Shown here in pieces: positions 59,630 through 64,000 of a stretch of 64,000 nucleotides of DNA. Origin of the DNA: Rhizobium esperanzae (lineage in GTDB: Bacteria; Pseudomonadota; Alphaproteobacteria; Rhizobiales; Rhizobiaceae); NCBI RefSeq assembly GCF_002204185.1, contig NZ_MXPU01000008.1, positions 62,001 through 126,000 on the forward strand, given 5' to 3'. Positions within the stretch are counted from its first letter, which is position 1, and the number at the start of each line of letters is the position of its first letter. Position numbers and translations under genes: made by a program. Below the pieces are notes generated by a model. It ran no database searches, was not told the DNA's origin, and saw only the letters and a program-made list of their open reading frames with translations.

Positions 59630-60333
59630 TTGTCACGACGGACAGGCACGCTTCGCAACGCGAGATCGTTCCGGCCACCAAAAGCCGGGCACGGGTTTCC
59701 TCGATCGGCGCCAGGGCCTTCCTGCTCGAGGCGCCGGGTGAATTCGACATTGCCGCGCAGCGGCGGATCTGGGCTCTCTCCCAGACCGTGAGAGGCTGGG
59801 CGGACCTCGCGGAAGACATTCCGGGGATGACCAATCTGCTGGTAATTTTCAAGGAGACGCCCGAGGACCCCGATGCGGTGGTCGCACGGCTGCTGGAGGC
59901 ATGGGCGAATGCTGAGAGCATCGATCTCGATGGCAAGACCATCGAGATCCCCGTCCATTACGGCGGCGAACACGCGACGGACCTTCCGGCCCTTTGCGAT
60001 CTCTCGGGCTTAAGCGACCGCGAAGTGGTGCGCATCCATCATCAAGCGATCTATCGTGTTTTCGCTTTGGGAAGCGCTCCCGGCTTCGGCTATCTGCATG
60101 GTCTCGACCCACGTATCTACATGCCACGGAAGACCGTCCCCTCGCTGAAGATGGCGAAGGGCTGCGTGACCATTGGCGGCATGCAGACCGGCGTCGCCAT
60201 GCTGACAGGACCGAACGGCTGGAATTCCATCGGTTTTGCCACACTTGAAATGTTCGACCCCACCTCGCCCATCCCGGCCATGATGGCGCCGGGAGATACG
60301 GTCCGGTTCCTGCCGGCGAGGATCGAGCTATGA
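59626..60333 (+). CDS. pxpB: 5-oxoprolinase subunit PxpB
   Basis: A 235-residue protein of the KipI/allophanate hydrolase subunit 1 family. Family segments are IPVHYGGEHATDLPALCDLS, LGSAPGFGYLHGLDPRIYMP, RKTVPSLKMAKGCVTIGGMQ and the end FLPARIEL. With PxpA and PxpC it forms the ATP-dependent 5-oxoprolinase that opens pyroglutamate to glutamate. Overlaps both neighbours by ATGA. Confidence 0.9.
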   Translation: MIVTTDRHASQREIVPATKSRARVSSIGARAFLLEAPGEFDIAAQRRIWALSQTVRGWADLAEDIPGMTNLLVIFKETPEDPDAVVARLLEAWANAESIDLDGKTIEIPVHYGGEHATDLPALCDLSGLSDREVVRIHHQAIYRVFALGSAPGFGYLHGLDPRIYMPRKTVPSLKMAKGCVTIGGMQTGVAMLTGPNGWNSIGFATLEMFDPTSPIPAMMAPGDTVRFLPARIEL

Positions 60334-61325
60334 TCGAGATCTTGGAAAGCGGCCCTTTCAATACGGTGCAGGATCTCGGCCGTTCCGGCTATCGCGATAT
60401 CGGCGTATCGGCGAGCGGCGCGATGGATCCGCTTGCCGTCCGGATCGGCAATATTCTCCTCGGCAATGACGAGAATGCGGCCGCAATCGAGGTGCAGACC
60501 TTCCCGTTCAGCCTGCGTTTCCAGCGGCGCACCGTCTTTGCCGTAACCGGCGCCGACGGCAATGCTCATCTCGACGGATCGGAACGGCTTGCCTGGTGCG
60601 CCCATATCGCCGAACCCGGACAGGCTCTCGAGCTGAGGCAGCCGCCGCGGCTGGCACGCTCTTACATTGCACTCGGCGGCGGGCTGGATGTTCCTGTTAT
60701 CATGGGCTCGCGCAGCACGTCGCTACGCGGCGGCTTCGGAGGCAATGCAGGCCGGCCACTGGCGAAAGGCGACCGGATCGCGGTCGGCGAGGACGCGGAG
60801 ATTGCCATGCTGCCGGCCATGGGCCTCGCCGTCGTCGAACCGGCGACAGCGCTCAGCGATGTCTTTCCCGCCCCGGTCGACGGCGTATTGCCGATCCGCG
60901 CCCTGCCGGCTGGCGAGCATGAGCTTTTCGCCGGAGACGGCGAAGCCTTCTGGAGCCAGATGTGGAGGATTTCCTCCCGAAGCGACCGGACCGGCTACCG
61001 CTTGTCGGGCGAACCGATCAAGCCGGTGGCATCGATCGAGATGCGCTCCCACGGTGTCGTGCCCGGCGTTATCCAGGTGCCGCCCGGCGGCGAACCGATC
61101 GTACAGATGAGCGATGCGAACACCGCCGGCGGATATCCGAAAATCGCCGGCGTGATCGAATGCGATCTCTGGCGGCTGGGACAGGCCCGCATCGGCACCC
61201 GCCTGAGCTTTGTTCGCTCGACACACGCCGAAGCGCGCGCTGTCGAACAGGCCGTCACCCGCTATGTCGACGACGTCAGACGGACGTCCCGGATGGTCAA
61301 GCGCGCGTTGAAGGCGATGGCCTAG
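60330..61325 (+). CDS. pxpC: 5-oxoprolinase subunit PxpC
   Basis: A 331-residue protein of the KipA/allophanate hydrolase subunit 2 family. It begins ILESGPFNTVQDLGRSGYRD and has GVSASGAMDPLAVRIGNILL, GGLDVPVIMGSRSTSLRGGF and RTGYRLSGEPI, with HGVVPGVIQVPPGGEPIVQM near the end. Catalytic partner of PxpB. PxpA follows after 21 bases. Confidence 0.92.
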   Translation: MIEILESGPFNTVQDLGRSGYRDIGVSASGAMDPLAVRIGNILLGNDENAAAIEVQTFPFSLRFQRRTVFAVTGADGNAHLDGSERLAWCAHIAEPGQALELRQPPRLARSYIALGGGLDVPVIMGSRSTSLRGGFGGNAGRPLAKGDRIAVGEDAEIAMLPAMGLAVVEPATALSDVFPAPVDGVLPIRALPAGEHELFAGDGEAFWSQMWRISSRSDRTGYRLSGEPIKPVASIEMRSHGVVPGVIQVPPGGEPIVQMSDANTAGGYPKIAGVIECDLWRLGQARIGTRLSFVRSTHAEARAVEQAVTRYVDDVRRTSRMVKRALKAMA

Positions 61326-61346
61326 GACCCTCACAAGGAGGAACTT

Positions 61347-62114
61347 ATGAAGATCGATCTGAATTCCGATATGGGCGAAGGATTTGGTCCCTATCGGCTG
61401 TGCGACGACGAAGCGATGATGAAAATCGTCTCCTCGGCCAACATCGCCTGCGGTTTCCACGGCGGCGATCCCGATACGATGGGGCGCATGGTCCGGCTCG
61501 CAAAGCTGAACGGCGTCGGTATCGGCGCTCATCCCGGTCTGCCCGACCGGCTCGGCTTCGGCCGGCGCGAAATACCGTTTTCGGCAGACGAGCTTCGCCA
61601 GCAGATGCTCTACCAGCTCGGCGCCCTAATGGCGATCGCCAGGAGCGAACGGGTCGCCGTCTCCCATATCAGCTTCCATGCGGCGATGGGCAATATGGTC
61701 AACCGCGATCCCGTCCTCTCCGACCTGATGATGGATGCGATCGCTACCGTGGACCCCGGTCTCGTGGTCTTCGTCACGTCGGGCAGCGAGATCGAATTGG
61801 CGGCCAGACGCGCGCGCCTGAAGACGCTGGCGCTTTTCCTCGCGGACCGTGCCTATGATGCCGACGGCAAACTCGTCGCGCGTGGGCTCCCGGGCGCTGT
61901 CATCAAGGACGAAGCCTCGGTGCGCGCGCGGGTGCGGCAATTCCTGCTCGACGGGACCGTCCGGACGATCGACGGCGCCGTAATCGCCATGCCGGCGCGC
62001 TCCATTCTCGTTCACAGCGACACACCCGGTGCCCTCGAACTGGCAGGCATCGTGCGCGGCGAGATCGAAGCCACCGGCGCGGCACTCGCTCCCGCCGCCG
62101 AACTCGCCGAATGA
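61347..62114 (+). CDS. pxpA: 5-oxoprolinase subunit PxpA
   Basis: A 255-residue LamB/YcsF family protein: IDLNSDMGEGFGPYRLCDDE, SANIACGFHGGDPDTMGRMV, IGAHPGLPDRLGFGRREIPF and VKPHG-like region replaced by VSHISFHAAMGNMVNRDPVL (the usual V-x-H-V-K-P-H-G-A-x-Y-N is partly changed, a point that may affect activity). AAGGAGG precedes the ATG. It forms the 5-oxoprolinase complex with PxpB and PxpC. Confidence 0.9.
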   Translation: MKIDLNSDMGEGFGPYRLCDDEAMMKIVSSANIACGFHGGDPDTMGRMVRLAKLNGVGIGAHPGLPDRLGFGRREIPFSADELRQQMLYQLGALMAIARSERVAVSHISFHAAMGNMVNRDPVLSDLMMDAIATVDPGLVVFVTSGSEIELAARRARLKTLALFLADRAYDADGKLVARGLPGAVIKDEASVRARVRQFLLDGTVRTIDGAVIAMPARSILVHSDTPGALELAGIVRGEIEATGAALAPAAELAE

Positions 62115-62175
62115 CACAATCCCGATCGCCCGCGGGCGGTCCATAAGTCCAATCCCTCACCGAAGGACCATTCCG

Positions 62176-63378
62176 ATGTCCATCAAAGCCAACCGCCTGA
62201 AAAACGTCTCCATATCAGCATCCGCCGCCATGACCCAACGGGCCAGGGAGCTCGCCGCCAAGGGGATCCAGGTCGTCAGCCTCTCCTCCGGCGAGCCGGA
62301 TTTCCCCACGCCGGCGCACGCCATCGAAGCGGCGCATGCGGCGGCTCTCGCGGGTGACACGAAATATCCGCCGATGGACGGCACGCCGGCCCTCAAGGCC
62401 GCGATCATCAGGAAGTTCAAGCGCGACAATAATCTCGACTATGACGCCAGCCAGATCGTCGTCTCGGGCGGCGGCAAGCAGGTGATCTTCAATGCGATGC
62501 TCGCAACCTGCAATCCGGGCGACGAGGTCGTCATTCCGACACCCTCCTGGGTCAGCTATGCCGATATCGTCAAATTCGCCGGCGGCGTCCCGGTCGCCGT
62601 CCCCTGCCACGAACAGACCGGCTTCAAGCTGCGCCCGGAGGATCTGGAGGCGGCGATCACACCACGCACCAAATGGCTCTTCCTGAATTTCCCGAACAAT
62701 CCGACCGGCGCGGCCTGCTCCCGGACCGAGATGGCCGCCATTGCCGAGGTCATGCTGCGCCATCCCCACGTCTGGATCATGACCGACGACATTTACGAGC
62801 ACCTGGTCTATGACGACTTCCAGTTCTGCACCATGGCGGAAGTCGAACCGAGGCTCTATGAGCGCGTCCTGACGATGAACGGCGTCTCCAAGGCTTACGC
62901 GATGACGGGCTGGCGGCTCGGTTTCTGCGCCGGCTCGAAAGAGTTGATGGCGGCTATCAGCAACGTCAACGGTCAGAACGGCGGCGGCATCGCGACACTC
63001 ACCCAGGCGGCCGCGACCGCGGCGCTCGACGGACCTCAGGATCTCCTGAAGGAGCGGGCGGCGATCTACAAGAAGAGACGCGACTTTGTCCTCGATAAAT
63101 TGTCGGAGGTGGAAGGGCTGCGCTGCCACAGGCCCGAAGGCGCCTTCTACATCTATCCCAACATTTCAGGGCTGATCGGCAAGACCAGCAAGGGCGGACG
63201 AAAGATCGAAACGGATGTCGATTTCGTTATGGCGCTCGTCGAGGAGCATCATGTTGCGACCGTGCAAGGCGCGGCTTACGGAATGAGCCCCTTCTTCCGC
63301 ATTTCCTACGCCACCAGCATGGAGAAAATCGGCGAGGGCTGCGCCCGCATCGCCGAGTTCTGTAAGGATATGCGCTGA
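62176..63378 (+). CDS. PLP-dependent class I aminotransferase (aspartate aminotransferase type)
   Basis: A 400-residue class I/II aminotransferase. It has VVSLSSGEPDFPTPAHAIEA, YPPMDGTPALKAAIIRKFKR, FLNFPNNPTGAACSRTEMAA, DDIYEHLVYDDF and the PLP lysine in NGVSKAYAMTGWRLGFCAGS, with FFRISYATS near the end. These are the features of the alphaproteobacterial aspartate aminotransferase family. ATG 62176 has GAAGGACC upstream. It follows pxpA by 61 bases and could use the glutamate released from 5-oxoproline. Confidence 0.9.
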   Translation: MSIKANRLKNVSISASAAMTQRARELAAKGIQVVSLSSGEPDFPTPAHAIEAAHAAALAGDTKYPPMDGTPALKAAIIRKFKRDNNLDYDASQIVVSGGGKQVIFNAMLATCNPGDEVVIPTPSWVSYADIVKFAGGVPVAVPCHEQTGFKLRPEDLEAAITPRTKWLFLNFPNNPTGAACSRTEMAAIAEVMLRHPHVWIMTDDIYEHLVYDDFQFCTMAEVEPRLYERVLTMNGVSKAYAMTGWRLGFCAGSKELMAAISNVNGQNGGGIATLTQAAATAALDGPQDLLKERAAIYKKRRDFVLDKLSEVEGLRCHRPEGAFYIYPNISGLIGKTSKGGRKIETDVDFVMALVEEHHVATVQGAAYGMSPFFRISYATSMEKIGEGCARIAEFCKDMR

Positions 63379-63388
63379 CCGGCAGCCG

Positions 63389-64000
63389 TTAATCCTTAAG
63401 CCGCGCCGTCAGCTCGAGGAGGATGTTCCGGACGGCAAGCGCCGGCTCCGACAGGGGATTCTGGTCGGAAACGCAAAGCGACAGGGTTTCCTCGATCCGC
63501 GGAGAGACGAGCCGGCAGATCAACGGTTCGCTCGATTCCGATACGATACGATCGGCGATGGCCTTCGGCATAATGGTCGCGCCGAGACCGTCGCCGACCG
63601 CGCGCCCCAGGGTGCGGACGATCTCGATTTCCGCCACGACCTTCAAATTGGAGCGGGTGCGCGTGAAGGCGGTATCGACTGCGCGGCGAACAAAATTATA
63701 GGCCGGCGGCAGCAGCATCGGTATCCCGTCGAGAGCGTTGACGGCGACAGGATTGGCATCCGCGTCGATCGCAAAATCGCGATGCGCGACCAGGAAAAAT
63801 TCCTCGCTGAGGATCGGTTCGAACCGCACGCCTTTGATTGGCCCGGTTCCATGCAGAAGGGCCATCTCCAGCCGGCCGTTCATGATCATCTGGCTATAGG
63901 TCTGACCCACGCTTTCGGTCAGATGCAACAGGATGCCGGGATGCCGCTTCCGGGTCTCCGCCAGCAGATCGACCGACAAGGTGGCAGCGCTGCTGAAAGG
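63389..64000 (-). CDS. LysR family regulator, 5' end outside the window
   Basis: Only the C-terminal 203 codons are visible; the frame is open to the right edge. The visible part is the LysR effector domain (LLAETRKRHPGILLHLTESV, MNGRLEMALLHGTGPIKGVR, IVRTLGRAVGDGLGATIMPK), similar to the nitrogen assimilation regulator branch. The helix-turn-helix lies beyond the window. It converges with the aminotransferase gene, 10 bases apart, and may regulate the pxp operon. Confidence 0.85.
   Translation of the reverse strand, partial: PFSSAATLSVDLLAETRKRHPGILLHLTESVGQTYSQMIMNGRLEMALLHGTGPIKGVRFEPILSEEFFLVAHRDFAIDADANPVAVNALDGIPMLLPPAYNFVRRAVDTAFTRTRSNLKVVAEIEIVRTLGRAVGDGLGATIMPKAIADRIVSESSEPLICRLVSPRIEETLSLCVSDQNPLSEPALAVRNILLELTARLKD

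Noticed and set aside
1..64000. CRISPR arrays, insertion sequences, tRNA and rRNA genes, nod/nif/vir genes
   Set aside because: I looked for regularly spaced repeats, transposase motifs, cloverleaf sequences and symbiosis genes on both strands and saw none.

Overview
The window is about 62% GC by eye and looks like part of an accessory replicon (plasmid or chromid) of a fast-growing rhizobium, most likely Rhizobium leguminosarum or R. etli. The evidence is a complete repABC locus with two parS-like palindromes and a counter-transcribed RNA, a rhizobial intergenic mosaic-type repeat, a RapA-like adhesin, and a high density of ABC/TRAP importers next to catabolic genes. No rRNA, tRNA, CRISPR array, transposase or phage gene was seen.

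Layout. 1-319: a cut-off small gene and a 62-residue orphan. 354-10730 (all minus strand): a sulfur-scavenging type cluster with three luciferase-like flavin monooxygenases, an FMN reductase, an M20 amidohydrolase, a GNAT acetyltransferase, a fused permease/ATPase and two tandem solute-binding proteins. The gene set matches the Bacillus ytm/ytn and yxe clusters for N-acetylated S-substituted cysteines. 10948-11552: a Phd/RelE-type toxin-antitoxin pair beside the replicator. 11629-15494: repC, ctRNA, repB, repA and parS sites. 15495-16367: about 0.9 kb without a convincing gene. 16368-18357: a circularly permuted ROK protein and trehalose-6-phosphate phosphatase. 18539-31133: polyol/hexose catabolism, with an AraC regulator, a xylose/ribose-type ABC importer, dehydrogenases, a tagatose kinase, a GatZ-type protein, an orphan polyol-binding protein and a LacI regulator. 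This set resembles the Agrobacterium altritol/galactitol to tagatose route. It contains a truncated SDR gene.

31143-37838: a dehydroshikimate dehydratase fusion, shikimate dehydrogenase and a DctPMQ TRAP importer, divergent from a TetR regulator. 37852-41277: a DUF4173-type membrane protein with a CreBC-like two-component pair. 41533-42586: a second 62-residue orphan and a RapA-like secreted protein with a strong terminator. 43104-44832: rpsU paralogue, small proteins, AlkB-like dioxygenase, PNPOx-like protein. 44877-48154: LysR with divergent aldo/keto reductase, a small membrane protein, PPK2. 48309-56505: an ABC sugar importer with a GMC oxidoreductase and a TIM-barrel isomerase, facing a LacI gene across two clear operators; the ATPase gene shows a one-base frameshift near its end. 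56640-57196: a second toxin-antitoxin pair. 57394-64000: biotin carrier, biotin carboxylase, a degenerate carrier-like protein, the PxpBCA 5-oxoprolinase subunits, an aminotransferase and a cut-off LysR gene.

A recurring non-coding feature ties several regions together: five solute-binding-protein genes of three different transporter classes are each followed at once by a strong intercistronic hairpin, which probably sets a high binding-protein to membrane-component ratio. Start sites were chosen by visible Shine-Dalgarno spacing and family N-termini; all functions are inferred by reading the translations, without database searches.
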